Assembly: GCA_905178155.1 (NCBI GenBank)
Contig: CAJINV010000001.1
Span: forward strand, 8,755,642 to 8,819,641
Source of the DNA: Amoebophrya sp. A120
Lineage: Eukaryota > Sar > Dinophyceae > Syndiniales > Amoebophryaceae
Length of the DNA: 64,000 bases
Direction: 5' to 3'
In this document: positions 33,156-44,251 of the stretch, one piece after another
Numbering within the stretch: position 1 is the first letter of the stretch
How the letters are laid out: every line of letters starts with the position of its first letter
The notes under the pieces: model-generated
Told to the model about the DNA's origin: nothing
Database searches by the model: none
Seen by the model: only the letters and a program-made list of their open reading frames with translations
Program-made: the position numbers and the translations under genes

Positions 33156-33240
33156 GTCTAGGCTTTCGGGAAGCTTCAGCTTCGGCAAAAGTATTTTTGG
33201 GAATCCATCGCGATCTCCAAAGTCGAAATTTCTTGAAAAA

Positions 33241-36200
33241 ATGTCGCACGCCCACGGTGCGAGCGACGCGGATCCTTTCCGGACCATCTCGCTTTTCAAT
33301 CTCAGTGGGAAGAAAGTTGAGAAGCGTATTGACACGTCGTCTGGCAAAACGGAGAAAGTCAAAGACCTTGCCACTGTGGAAATACTCGGCGATTTTTTTC
33401 ATGAAGAAGAGGAAGATCCCCTTTTTCCACCATTGCATCGTGTCAGATGGATAAGCGTAGGACAAGACGATCCTGATCCATCTATTGGTGAGGAGCCACC
33501 CGCGGGTGAGGATGAGGGTGTTGCTTTTGAGTACGAGCGTGATGATGACGGGTTTTCGGATGAAAGCGCACTTCTTCCCGATACCGCTGCGGAGTCATCC
33601 AAAGGTGTTACTGGCGAGGACGAACACGAAGCTCGTTATGATGACGGGTTTTTGGATCACAACTTACTTGTGGCGGATTTGCCGCATGCGTTCCAATTTG
33701 TTATCGTGCCGGAGCCGAACCCGTTTTGTCCGCGCGAAGATGGGGAGACGCGAGAAGCTTGGACAAGACGTTTTGAAGAATGTTTGGCACGCGAAGACGA
33801 GTCGGTTTCGCTAGAGCAGGCCCGGAGCTTCATTTACGACTGCGACCACCTCAATTTTAGCAGAGACAGCTACCGCTTGGCACGTGAATTTTTTCCGGCT
33901 CCTGACCCTGGTTGTGTGTTTCCCTCGAACGAAGACGAAAGGGAGGCGTCAGACGCATGGCTTCGCATCCGGGATGAAAACTCTGCCGCGATCGATGTCG
34001 AAGAAGAAGAGGATGATGATGATGATTCTGACTCTGAAGCGGAGTCTGAGGAAAACATCCCAGACTCGTACTACTCACGCTCGTACGCAGCTTCAGACTC
34101 AGAGTCTCTCTCTAACTCTGAGGTCCAGAGTCCAACGAGCGACAGCAGCAGGGACGACAGATCCAGTGAGTCGGATGACGGTGGTGCTGACGACGGAAAC
34201 CGTTCGTCGTCCAGCCGGCTGCGCGATTCCACGGAGCGCGAACCGTCGTGCATGGTGCACGAGACGGAAAACGCGATGTCGACCAAGGATATTAGGTCGT
34301 TGAACGAAGAGAAGCCACAAATTCTTGGTGAGTTAGAAGAAAGCGAGGCTTGTTTTACTAGTGATGACGAGTCTTCGTCGTCCGGCTCTGACTCTGAGGC
34401 TTCCCCTCACTCGTTGCGAGAGCTAGTCGAGGAGCGAAATGGGATTGAGAAAGCAACACGCTACATACGCCAACCTCTAGTAGACTACCACCAATTAACG
34501 TTAACCGAGCCGCGCTTTCTTCTCAAGGCGTACCCGATTTTTCTGCAAGCAGTTTTCGAGTTGCCCCGTGCGGAGATGCGCAAGCACGCACGGACGTCGG
34601 ACGGGCGCTACTTCACGGAAATTCTGATGTTGAAATTTGCTCGGCGCGCTCGACGACGATTGTATTTTCCTGAACGACCGGAAGAGAAACGGGAGGAGGA
34701 GCCGGAGCGACTGACTCGCGCACCCTGGCTTGTGCGGCTCCTCGCACTCTCAAATCTCAACGGGCGCGAAACAGCAGAAGAACTTGTCGCTGTCCTTGTT
34801 TCGAGATGGTTCCTCGAAAATGCTTATCCTGATCGGTATGTTAGTCATGAAACTCCTCTCTACACGCTGCTCAACGACGAACATTTACGCACTTCCGGCT
34901 TGCTGGAAATGATTGCGCAGGATCTTTTGCGAACCCGTGAACAAGATGACGGCAAGCGCGCTCGTGATTTTTGCGCATCTTTGGCGGCGTCAATCTTTAG
35001 TGCCAAAGCTGTAAAAAAGCAGCTGAAGAAGGCGGTAATTGCCGACACAATGGACTTCGACGGAGTCTCTTCTTCTAATTTCAGTAAAGTACAGCAGTGG
35101 GCGAAAGGCGAAATCAAGATGTCCGGCAACTATGTGTTGAAGCGAATGATTGAAGAGCCTGCCGAGCACCTTCCACGAGTCGTCGACTGTCTGACCTTGA
35201 ATCTCGAGCTAATCCAGAACGCGTTGCGGAGCAACTTCTATTTCTATGACTTCTGGGCAAACGTGCGTGACCTGAACTACCTAAAAAGCCGCGCTGCTTA
35301 CCCGTCTGGTTTGCGAACTGTTCTGGTCAATGAATTCAACCTGCCGTCGTACTACGCGAAGAGACTGGCAAGGACTTTAGACTTAGGAAGTCCTCTTGCA
35401 GGTAGTGCGCTTCAGGATGTAGAAGATCTGTGGAACCGGCACTGGCGGTGGCGCTCCTTTGGAGAGCGGGAGAAAAAGGAAGCATATTGCGGTATATCCA
35501 TACGAATATAAAGGTACCGAATGCTCATGAGCTGTAGCCCACAGCCTTTTCATTTGGCTTTTTGAAGTTCAAACTTCGGTCAGAAGCTGTTGAGTCGTGG
35601 TGAGATCGGAATCGCTCGGCTTCGGGACAGACATGCACTACGTGATGGATGCGCGCCCGTGCGCCTGCGTGCCGGCACTCGCGGCTGAACCGCCTTGCTA
35701 TATACGAGAAAATGAAGCGACTTATACTCGCATATTTGCGCATTGCCCGACCGCCCCCGGCGCGCAGCGAGAGTAACTACAAGAGTAATGCTCTGAAAGT
35801 AGATCTAGACTCTTTTATTTTGTTGACGCCAAATTCATTGAAATTACAGAAGGAGAAGCCGAATCGGAACCGGAAGCGACCGGAGGTCAACGCCGGTGGA
35901 GCGTCGACGTTGCGATCCAGCTTCTGAATGAGAAGGCAGATAGAGACGAACTTCGCTGGCAAAATGCAGATGGCGACGCATTGCGTCCGGTCACGTTTCT
36001 AATTCAAACAGAAGAACCGGAATGGGTACTGGAAGAAAATGCCAACCCTCTGCACAAGCGAGAGCCTGTCGCAAAGAAGTTCAAGACATTGAATGGAATC
36101 GCATCCCCCGGAATGCAAGCCGCACTACTGGACGACCGCGTCGACAAGCTCACTGAAACTCCGCCGCGATCGTCAAGCTCTTCTATTAATGCGATGACGT

Positions 36201-36538
36201 GCCGCGTTTCCCTGGAACGTTGGGAGGAATACTGCGCGGCAAGAAAGAGCCCGACCTTTCCAATTCAATTTGACGAGGTGCGTCGTTTTATCGGTCTTGC
36301 AGACGACACGAAAACCGCAGAGGAATGGATGGAATCCCTAAAACAGGCGTCCGCTGTGTTGCGTGCTCCCTTCCTTTCGGCTTCCGAAGAGATGAAAATT
36401 CGTGCAGTGATCGCAGGTATCGGAAAACGTGACCAGTTCCACCAGATACGCGACGACTCGTCTGAAAGCTACTCAGATTCTCGCGATGAGCTTGCGTCTG
36501 AAAGCCGCTCAGCCGATGGACCTGATCGCCGGTGGTGA
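33241..36538 (+). CDS. Acidic protein of unknown function, 979 aa
   Basis: Exons 33241-35491 and 35850-36538. The intron 35492-35849 is GT-AG, phase 1. The join gives YC-EGEAESEPEATG and keeps one frame to the stop; it rests on splice signals alone. The ATG at 33241 (AAAAAATGTC) is chosen; the frame is open a little upstream without ATG. The N-terminal third is rich in Asp/Glu/Ser (especially 33990-34420, with runs of EEEEDDDDDSDSEAESEE type). A predicted helical region (34500-35460, with LRTVLVNEFNLPSYYAKRL and many Arg) follows. The last exon has SLERWEEYCAARKSPTFPIQFDEVRRFI, which vaguely recalls SAM-like N-terminal modules of tyrosine recombinases. No catalytic residues were identified. 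The gene lies between two direct repeats, so a mobile or captured origin is possible but unproven. Confidence 0.65.
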
Positions 36539-37286
36539 CACTCACGACGCTGATGCACTGGATGCAGAGCCCGTAAGTAGTCGATCGGGTTAGTTTCAAC
36601 TGCCACGAGGGCTGGCGCGTACGGTAAACGCGGCGCGATGCATCATGGTAGAAACCTTGTCAAAGACATATCGATATGGCAGGCTCTGAAACGTTTCTAG
36701 GGTCTAGTTTGACCACTGCGTGGCGCAAGAGATCTGCGTATATTTGTCGAAATTACAATTATCATATTTCCAGAACCGAGAGCAGCGCATGGACTTCACA
36801 CCAACGGACTTTGTTCATGTTCGCGCTTTGCTCGGCTTCATTCGCAGGATCTCGTGTCTAGGTCGTCTTTCGTTACTGCGTCTTGTTCATCTTCATCTTT
36901 TTATTTCCGTTCTTCTTGTTTGATCTTTCGTCCTACTGCAAAGATCCTTCCAGCTCTGTACAAAACTAGCACGTCGTACGTAACCAATACGCGTCTCATC
37001 GTCCTCCTTTTCATCGTTCATTAAGGCTAGTCTTCGGGTTCCCTCGTGCTGCATCGTTCTGTTTTCTTCTGAATCGCGTTCGTGTTTGTTGTCACGACTA
37101 TTGGCTGGTGTGCCGTGTCTGAGTAGCTTGACGATTGGGGCGACTAGCAGGCTTGCTTTTACATACACAACTTGCAGGTCTAGTAAATCCCAAAAGGCAA
37201 CTCCTGCCAACTACGACTACAAACTGATTTCTTCTATTGCTAAGCGTGCAGAAGTTTTGCTCACCCAAAGAAACACCAATAAAAAG
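36539..37286. other. Intergenic with 3' copy of the direct repeat
   Basis: No gene. The repeat copy covers 36935-37180, immediately upstream of the next gene's 5'-UTR (37181-37286). Confidence 0.55.
36935..37180. repeat. ~250-bp direct repeat, 3' copy (upstream of the coiled-coil/kinesin-like gene)
   Basis: Partner of 32745-32995, same orientation, about 4.2 kb apart. Differences are scattered substitutions and short indels, so the copies are not fresh. The arrangement either resembles two terminal repeats around the acidic gene or a duplicated promoter serving two genes. Confidence 0.85.
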
Positions 37287-39254
37287 ATGTCGGCCGTCGC
37301 TCGTCCGGGTAGCGCCACGGCGCTGCCAAAGCCGAAGGCCAAGGCGAAGGCGAAAATCGGGCCGCCGAAGCCGCCCGGTGATGTGGACACGATGATTTGC
37401 GGCCGCGGCCAGTATATCAAATGTAAAAATGTCTGGGTCTGGAACAAAGCAACTTGTGATGCTGAATTTGGATTCTACAAAAATCTGTATTGCGTGAACA
37501 GCAAAAGAGGTCCAGTTTTTGCAACGGCGAGAGGGCATTTCTCATGCAGTATAGGCATCAGGAAGCCCTCGCAAAATCTGTGATGCTAGAGCATGCATGA
37601 TAGACATCACGGGCCATGCAAAATGTGCATGACAAGCCTTGCAATCTTCCAGACCCAGACACTTTTGCACTTGATACAGTACCTGCAGAAGACCGGCGCG
37701 GATAGCGTCCGCCACACCGCAGACGAGGACGGGAAGACCTTCGGCCCGTTTGCGCAGGTCTTTTGGGGCATCGCGGAGCACATTTCGGAGGACGTGCAGG
37801 CCCACTACATGGCGCCTCTGCTCGGGGACGAAAACAAGGGCAACGTCTGTTTGCTGTTCTTCGGCGAGGACTCCTTCAAATCCGAATTTTTCGGCGACAC
37901 CCACATCCTCTTGCAGAAAGTCGCAATGGGCCTGAAGGAAGAAGCAGCGGGGGGGTTGAAGGTACTACTTTATTTAACACCTTAGATCGTTCCTTTCGTG
38001 CATCTGACTGTTGTAAATGCGCTATTCTTTTTCGCATGATCTACATCGTAATCGTATCAATTTCATCCATTTGCGCCCGAACGAATACGAAAAAAACTCG
38101 CTTCTCAGGTGCAAATGGTTTTCTGCGCCACAACGAACGAGCTGACGGATGTTCTCGACGGTGGCGCCAAGCTGGACGCCAAGGAATTTGATTCCGCTAC
38201 GGGGGCCCACAAGAGCGCGACCGCGATGACCATCAGCTCGCTGTCGAACACGCAACTGAAGGACTTTTTCGCGACGACGTACAGGAAGCCGGACCCGCTG
38301 GGGTCAATCTTTTACTACTTCAAGACCCCGAAGCGCTTGGTCACGGTGGTGGATTTTTGCCCCGAGTACTCCGTGGGCCGGCAGCTGGCGACCGACCAGC
38401 AGGCGAGTTTGACGTTGGTCGAGGCGCAGTACTACCTGTTATTCGGGGAAATCCGAGAGGCCCAGAACATCGCCTCCAACTCCGCGGTCGCGGCCTTGAA
38501 GGCCTGCATGAACGTGGTGTTGAACAAGACGCAAACGACCAAAACGGGCGTTTTCTACTGCGTCAACGGCGACGACGAGCACTGCAATGCGACGTTGGAG
38601 CACGCCCGCTGCATGGTGGAGAGTCGGGCGAACCCGGCGGGCACTGCGGGCGCCGCGTTTTCGCTGTTTGCCGACGCGCTAAACACAGAGCTGGCACGGA
38701 TGCAAAACGATTTGAGCACTATGATCCCGGATGGTGACCAGCGGGCCGGTGTGTTTTCGGAACCGCAAACGGGCAGCCGGAAGTCGCTACTGTACGAGGA
38801 TTCGCGCGCCGCGTCCGCGTTTTCCCACACGGAAGGGGGACAACTACTGCAGAAGATGCGCCAGCTGCGAGACCGGCCGGACATGTTGAGCAAACTGTTG
38901 ACCGCGCCGCGATGCGAGCTCTTTGACGGGTATCAAAAGTCGATCATGCTGGAAAAGGAGGTGCAGACAAGAGATACGGAACTCAACGAAGCGCTAGAGC
39001 ACGAGAACGAACTGCAGGAAGCCAGTCACCACATGAGCGAGATGCTGCTCGCGGCCACGGACGAGCTGGAAAAGACGAAGAAGGAACTGGTAGAAAGCCA
39101 GAAGGCCAACGCAAAACTGCAGAAAGATGTCGCGCAGATGCGAACGGAGAGGGCGGAAATCGAGCAGCTACTTTCTACGCAAAACGCGGAGATGAGACAG
39201 CTCATGAAGCAGGCACAGCAATACATGAAAAACATCTACAACACAACGCATTGA
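37287..39254 (+). CDS. Coiled-coil protein, possibly a degenerate kinesin-like motor
   Basis: Exons 37287-37414, 37682-37961 and 38109-39254, 517 aa. The first intron is introner IE4 plus one CAGTA copy (frame GRGQ-YLQKTG); the second is GT-AG. The N-terminal ~40 residues are Ala/Lys/Pro-rich. The middle follows the order of a kinesin head only loosely: FGPFAQVFWGI, then GNVCLLFFGEDSFKSEFFGD where the P-loop would be, VQMVFCATTNELTDVLDG resembling the EIYNE-DLL strand, RLVTVVDFCPE in the place of LVDLAGSE, and EAQNIASNSAVAALKACMNVV. The Walker A GxxxxGKS/T is absent, so ATP hydrolysis is unlikely if the relation is real. Residues about 395-510 are a clear coiled coil rich in Glu/Lys/Gln. The kinesin link is inference and weak. 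Confidence 0.6.
37415..37676 (+). mobile_element. Introner IE4 (family 1), 262 bp, in the coiled-coil/kinesin-like gene
   Basis: Termini TATCAAATGTAAAAATG and CACTTTTGCACTTGATA belong to family 1. The exact CAGTA duplication is at 37410-37414 and 37677-37681. Sliding the boundary gives a GTATAT donor built from the duplication, with the intron ending CA. The GT-AG alternative (37423-37679) breaks the frame. Confidence 0.95.
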
Positions 39255-40294
39255 AATTGATTGCACTCGCATTTTTGTGGAGAATCCAGCCACGACGCCC
39301 ATGAAGATACAACTACAGTTTTTTGTACCCAACCAAACTCGAAATCTACGTCACTAGCAAGCGCCGAAAATTTCTACGACGCTTGACGTGGTCCTTCTCT
39401 CCCCGCCTACCCCGATAATTTGCATTCATCGCAAACTCCCTGCTAGAAAGACGGTCATTCGATCTTGATGTTTCAAGGTGATACCAACGTCCGACTCCAA
39501 TGTTGTTTTACTTTTTTTGTAGTTTGCATACGCATTGGTACTAGTGGTCGTCATACATAGAGTTCAGTTTCTGACATACTCGTCGTACCATCTGAAAGTA
39601 TTTCTTATTCTTTGCTCCTCCATCCTTCGCCTTCCTGTGACTTTTGCTTTTCTTCTTCACATTTCGATATTCGTCTTGGTGATTTGAAATCTATGCGCAC
39701 TGTGTCTCATCCCAAGATTCGCTGTGAAGCATCTATATTAGCTACGTTGTCTCAGGACGAGGATTTTGGCTCCCTGTTGTTCTAGTAGTTGCCTCTTATG
39801 TCTATGCGCTTGCAGTGCGATGACTATCATCATCTGCCACTACTTCTACTTGAACTTGTCCTACAGTCGGTTGATCAATATCGGTCATCTCCATCAAAAA
39901 TGTGCCTCTGGATGGTACGAGTCTCAATCTGTTTTTTTTCCCAAATTTGTCGTGAGTAGAAGGATCTATTAAGCTTTAGCTTAACTATTGCAAACATCGG
40001 TACTACTAGGCACTCCGCGGCCTGCTCTGTAGCAGGAGAGCTGAAGTCTATGTTAAGTCAGTCCAGTAAAAGAGTAGAAGCTTCGCCCCGAAACATACAA
40101 GGCGAAGCAAGGCGTCAACTTGTTTCCCGGCACACTCGTATCGGAACGGAAAAGTAAGAGCACTCGCCAGAAAAACGCATTCTAGACCAGGGGGACACGC
40201 AGACCTCGTCAAGAACTAGAAACTCGTTTGGTAGGTAGCTAGTACAACTTAAGATCACTACAAATTCGTTGCACACGACCATAGAGTAGAACAC
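39255..40294. other. Intergenic, no gene seen
   Basis: About 1 kb with short ORFs only and no repeat of note. It holds the 3' end of the coiled-coil gene and the promoter of the enoyl-CoA hydratase/isomerase gene. Confidence 0.45.
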
Positions 40295-41802
40295 ATGTCT
40301 TCTGCCTCCTCCACAGCCCCCATGGTGCTTTCGTGGGACGGCCTCGCGAAGGAGGACGGATTTTCCCGGGTAATCAAGGCCTACTACACCGGAAAGGAGG
40401 GAAAGGAAGTACCAGAGGGTCTCGACTACGCGATGACAATTTTCAAGTACAAGGTCACCCCGGAGAAGGTCGCCGTTATCGTGTGGGACAACCCGACAAA
40501 GTTCAACGCCCTGGATTGGACGACAAATTGGGAAATGCTGCTGATGCTGGAGTTCTTCGAAAGGAGCGACAATGTCCATGTTCTACTCTGGGTCTCCTCC
40601 ACCAACAAGGCCTTCTGCGCCGGGGCGGACGCGACGGGGCCGAAAAGCAAGGTCCCGAAAGACATCATGGCGGGGTACAAGAAAGTCAGGAAAGGTATCT
40701 ATGTATAAGATATAGAGCGGGGTAACAAATTCTGGCGATTTGTGGTCATCCCACTTTTCACCCGCTCGGCCGGGTGGGTGAAAAGTGGGACGGAATCGGA
40801 TCCACGCGCACGCGAACGGAGAAAAGCAAGATCCGGCCAGTCGGTCAGGATCCTGATTCTGTCCCACTTTTCACCCACCCGGCCGGGCGGGTGAAAAGTG
40901 GGATGACCACAAATCATCATAATTTGTTACCCCGCTCTAAGCGAGTTGATGTTTTAGTTTTTCGCTCGGCAAAGTAGTGTGTACAGAGGTGTTTCAAGCC
41001 GTGGGCATTCATGCGCGAACAACATTATATCGACCGCATGTTGATGTTCCGATCCATCTATGTAGGTCTGTGCGAAGATTTTCCTGACGGGGAGGACCAG
41101 GCGCAGATTGATTTCGCGCTGAAGGGGCTGGTTCTCCGGTTTCACACTTTTCCGAAAATTTCCGTCGTCGCTAGCACCGGCGTGGCGGTCGGCGGTGGTG
41201 CCAACATTGTCCTGATGCTGCACGACTTCGTTTTTGTGGACGGAAAAAGCACGTTCCGGTACCCTTTTACGGAACTCGGAGTCACCGGAGAAGTGTCCAG
41301 TACCTTCGTCTTGCCAAGGGTGCTCGGCAACATTCGCGCAAAGGACTTGCTGATGTCGGGCAGGTAGAGATTGATTGCCGTCTGTTTTGTACGCTAGTAC
41401 TTGTTCAACATGGGAGAATGGAAAATTTTCACGACCGAAAGAAGCAAAGCCAAACGCAAACTCAGCTCTGAAAGTTGCATTTAGCACATGTTATTCGATG
41501 TCAGGTGGTTTTCCGGCGAGGAGTGCGTGAAGCAGAATCTCGCGACCCAGCTCTGTACAGACCAAAAACCTCTGCTCTCTACCGCCTGCGAGTTCGCGAC
41601 CAAACTCGCGAAGAGTAGTCAGGTGTCGCTGCGAACCAACAAGCAGCTGATAAACCGGCAGACCGACGAACTGCTCACGGCACAGATGAACAGTGAGCAG
41701 CGCGACTTTATCGCGTGTATGATGGACCCGGAAACGCAGAAACTCTGGATGGCATTAAGGGAGAAAGTAAACAAGAACAAAAAATTAGATTCGAAATTGT
41801 AG
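40295..41802 (+). CDS. Enoyl-CoA hydratase/isomerase family protein with C-terminal SKL (peroxisomal)
   Basis: Exons 40295-40702, 40987-41363 and 41505-41802, 360 aa. Crotonase-fold signatures are present: VAVIVWDNPTKFNALDWTTNWEML, the oxyanion segment NKAFCAGADATG, the second loop VVASTGVAVGGGANIVLMLHDFVF and the helix FRYPFTELGVTGEVSSTFVLPRVLGNIRAKDLLMSGRWFSGEE. It would act on enoyl-CoA double bonds in beta-oxidation, most like delta3-delta2-enoyl-CoA isomerases; hydratase activity is not excluded. The product ends KKLDSKL, a perfect PTS1, so import into peroxisomes or microbodies is predicted. Intron 40703-40986 is GT-AG and contains a palindromic element; intron 41364-41504 is GT-AG, phase 2. 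The first acceptor could alternatively be at 40977. Confidence 0.88.
40713..40939. mobile_element. Palindromic element with nested hairpins inside an intron
   Basis: The ends TAGAGCGGGGTAACAAATT and AATTTGTTACCCCGCTCTA form arms of about 50 bp. Each arm carries its own hairpin: CCCACTTTTCACCC facing GGGTGAAAAGTGGG at 40749-40788 and again at 40863-40902, around a GGCCGGG core. No exact 5-bp duplication (left AGATA, right AGCGA). Unlike the introners it sits within a pre-existing GT-AG intron. Confidence 0.85.
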
Positions 41803-42508
41803 AAAGCAAAGCAACAGGAACAGAAACAAGGCAGCAGACCCTAGCGGGCGTGTTGATGAAAGAACAATGGCGCGACTCGCAGTAGATTTTGCCGCTCCCC
41901 TGTACTAGCAAGGTATATTCGCTAGTACTGCGGGTCCGGGTATCACCTCTGTCGTGCTTCGGTCAACCGTTGTGCTCGTCTCATGACACTATGATCATGT
42001 TCTCATCCTCAGTCTGTGTGCAAGTGCATCGCCTTTCGGTTTAAGTAGTATAGAACAGCACTATAGCAGCTACAGTTGCAGCAATGAACGTTTTGTTATT
42101 GCGCCATTTGCTTCGAAGGGTTATGATCATTATCTGGCGATGTGGATTCTGCTAATATGAACATCATCGTTGAGCGGGCAGTGTGACGAGAGAATATTAA
42201 TATGGGCATGGGGAGTGCTTAAACTGAGAATAAAAATGGCTTTCGTACTAGTAGGTAGCGCGATACAAAGTGCTGGTGCTGGTGCGTACCGCATATTTAA
42301 ATGGCAGGTGAAACATCAATTACCCCAAAAGTGATTTAAGTACCCGAAGAGTAGTTCCTCGAACACGAGAAGATCTAGCCGACGTATTATTCTCGTCGAA
42401 AAAGAAGTTCACAAACAACACAAATTTGGTAGACCAGCGAAACTTTTTTTTATTCCGAGGAAACAAATAAAACAACCGGGAGTCTCGTTGTAGAAACCAA
42501 AAAAAAAG
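41803..42508. other. Intergenic, no gene seen
   Basis: AT-rich, with short ORFs only. An A-rich tract immediately precedes the next ATG. Confidence 0.45.
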
Positions 42509-44251
42509 ATGGTCGAGATCGTGTGCCCGCCGGTGGACGTGGAACCGACCAAGATCATGGGTGAGGCCGGCGGCCCGCAAGCCAAGGCTTACATCACCAA
42601 GTTTGAGGGTGGCCGTCAGGCGATGCGCATCTACATCGACGGCGGGTAGTCAGTTTCAGCTTTGTTCATCGTGCTGGATGAAACAAGAACTTCTTTCGAT
42701 ATGAGAAAGCTACTGCGAAGCGGAGATAAAATAAAGACACACGCGCAACAAGTGGTCCATGAAGATGTCTCTGTTAGAGAGCCACGCTGAGGTGGATCAA
42801 GATGCGTAGAGGTTGTTGGCTGCAACCAAATCTGCCACGCGCTTTCTAAACGGCCGCCAACGTAGTTGCACACATTGCTATCGCCCGGCCACGTCCATGC
42901 GCGCGCTGCCCAATGAATGGTTGGAATCCCACACAACCAGGCCGCCAATGACGCGATTTGAAAGCAGATGACGGTGCCGGTTGATGGATGTCGTGGCAGC
43001 CCTCTTCGGAGGGAGAAGTTGATTATGGTGGAGGAAGCAGGTAAATTGTAGCCCTGTGCTGATGTTGGCCTTTCAGGAAGATGAGGAGGTGACTTCTTTC
43101 TTGAAGATTATCGTGGTGGACCACGAGACGGGGCGCCACGCACGGGCCTTTTATTTCATTGCCTGCCATCATTGCTAGAACTGCTACGTGTACGTGTAGT
43201 ACCTTGCAATCGCTCTTTCCAGAAGTGCTGTCCTTTGATTGTTCCTGTCTTCTGCTAGTCGGTCTCGCTCTCGCTGCAATTCACTCGAAGTCGAAGACGA
43301 TTGATTTCCAGTTCGAATAAATATACGAACCCAGGTTTGATTGGAAAAAGTCCGTGGCTCCGATGCTGCCGGTATCAAGTGTAAAAATGTCTGAGTCTTG
43401 AAGAATGCAACTTGTCATCCTAAATCTGAAGCATACAAAAATCTGTGTTGCATGATTACCAAAAGTCGTCCAGTTTTGGCCAAGTCGGGAGGGAGTTTCT
43501 CATGCAGGATAGGCATGAGAGAGAGTGCACAGAATCTGTCATGTTAGGTCCTGCATTACAGACCTCATGGGTCATGGAGAAGCTGCATGACAAATCGCGC
43601 GGTCTGTTAAGCATGACAAATCGCGCGCTCTTCCAGACTGACCCAGACATTTTTACATTTGATAGCCGGGCTGCCCGGACTGGTGCCCCGCGACGCACTT
43701 CGGATACTTAGAAGCTGGGGAGATGTATCCCACAGAAAAAAGCTGGCAGGTCACATTTGTAATGCAAAAATAAATACACAAAAATGAAATCTGCATTGCG
43801 TATCCTAAACAGCATGCTATGAGGCCGCCCATATTTTTCTGTGTATTTATTTTGGCATTACAAATAATATGCCCTGCCAGCTTTTTTCTGTGGGATAAGA
43901 TGGGTATCAAGATGCAGGACGGAACTGAGAAAACCATCAAGGCGGGCGAGACGTACTTTTTTCGTTTTCTTGAACAAACGAAAAGACTGTTTTGTCTTCT
44001 TCAAGGTCCATAGTTCTCACAAACGAGATCGGGACATGCGTCGTGCTGCTACATGGGCATGCGATGAAGACATCCCATTTAATAAAATCGTAAATTCTTT
44101 CAAGAAAGTACTTGAAATACTCATCAGCTACATGGTGCCCCCGGGCCACCTGCCCATTGTGACGGAAAAGGCGGTCATGGTCGAATTCTCGCAGGACACT
44201 ACCTACACCAACGACAAATTTATCAAGGGCGAGAAGGAGGAGGGCAAGTAA
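42509..44251 (+). CDS. Cupin-domain protein (copy 1), split by two introners
   Basis: Exons 42509-42645, 43335-43372, 43670-43725, 43903-43952 and 44128-44251, 134 aa in one frame. It starts MVEIVCPPVDVEPTKIMGEAG. The cupin barrel reads FDWKKSVAPMLPGCPDWCPATHFGYLEAGEMGIKM, DGTEKTIKAGETY and VPPGHLPIV, the G(X)nH...G-x-Y-x-x-P-x-G-H pattern of small cupins. Intron 1 (42646-43334, GT-AG, phase 2) is shared with the paralogues at 59786 and 61446. Introns 2 and 3 are introners IE5 and IE6. Intron 4 (43953-44127) is GT-AG. The stop TAA overlaps a strong donor (AA|GTAAGT), and a short open exon GRRFFALLEEYGDDLDM (about 44524-44580) follows, so the C-terminus may be longer. Metal or ligand is unknown. 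Confidence 0.85.
43373..43664 (+). mobile_element. Introner IE5 (family 1), 292 bp, in cupin copy 1
   Basis: Starts TATCAAGTGTAAAAATG and ends CATTTTTACATTTGATA. The exact GCCGG duplication is at 43368-43372 and 43665-43669. Removal restores MLPG-CPDWC. It is the longest family member, with a partial internal duplication (TGACAAATCGCGCG twice near 43587 and 43614). The intron reads GT...CG. The paralogous genes lack it. Confidence 0.93.
43726..43897 (+). mobile_element. Introner IE6 (family 2), 172 bp, in cupin copy 1
   Basis: Starts TATCCCACAGAAAAAAGC and ends GCTTTTTTCTGTGGGATA; the inverted arms are perfect for about 25 bp and continue imperfectly to about 60 bp. The exact AGATG duplication is at 43721-43725 and 43898-43902. 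Removal gives EAGEM-GIKMQDG, as in the paralogues. The sequence is unrelated to family 1 apart from TATC...GATA ends. The intron reads GT...AT. Confidence 0.93.

Larger units (their letters stand above)
32430..33240. other. Intergenic with 5' copy of a direct repeat and a TTTAGGG-like tract
   Basis: Holds the ~250-bp repeat copy listed separately (32745-32995). A short local duplication of CAAGCAATTTTACAT lies near 32975 and 32998, and the GGGTTTAGCTTTA repeat is at 33122-33155. No gene. Confidence 0.6.

Noticed and set aside
32745-37180. LTR retrotransposon around the acidic gene
   Set aside because: No reverse transcriptase, RNase H, integrase, primer-binding site or TG...CA ends were found; the repeats equally fit duplicated promoters. 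Kept only as a finding.
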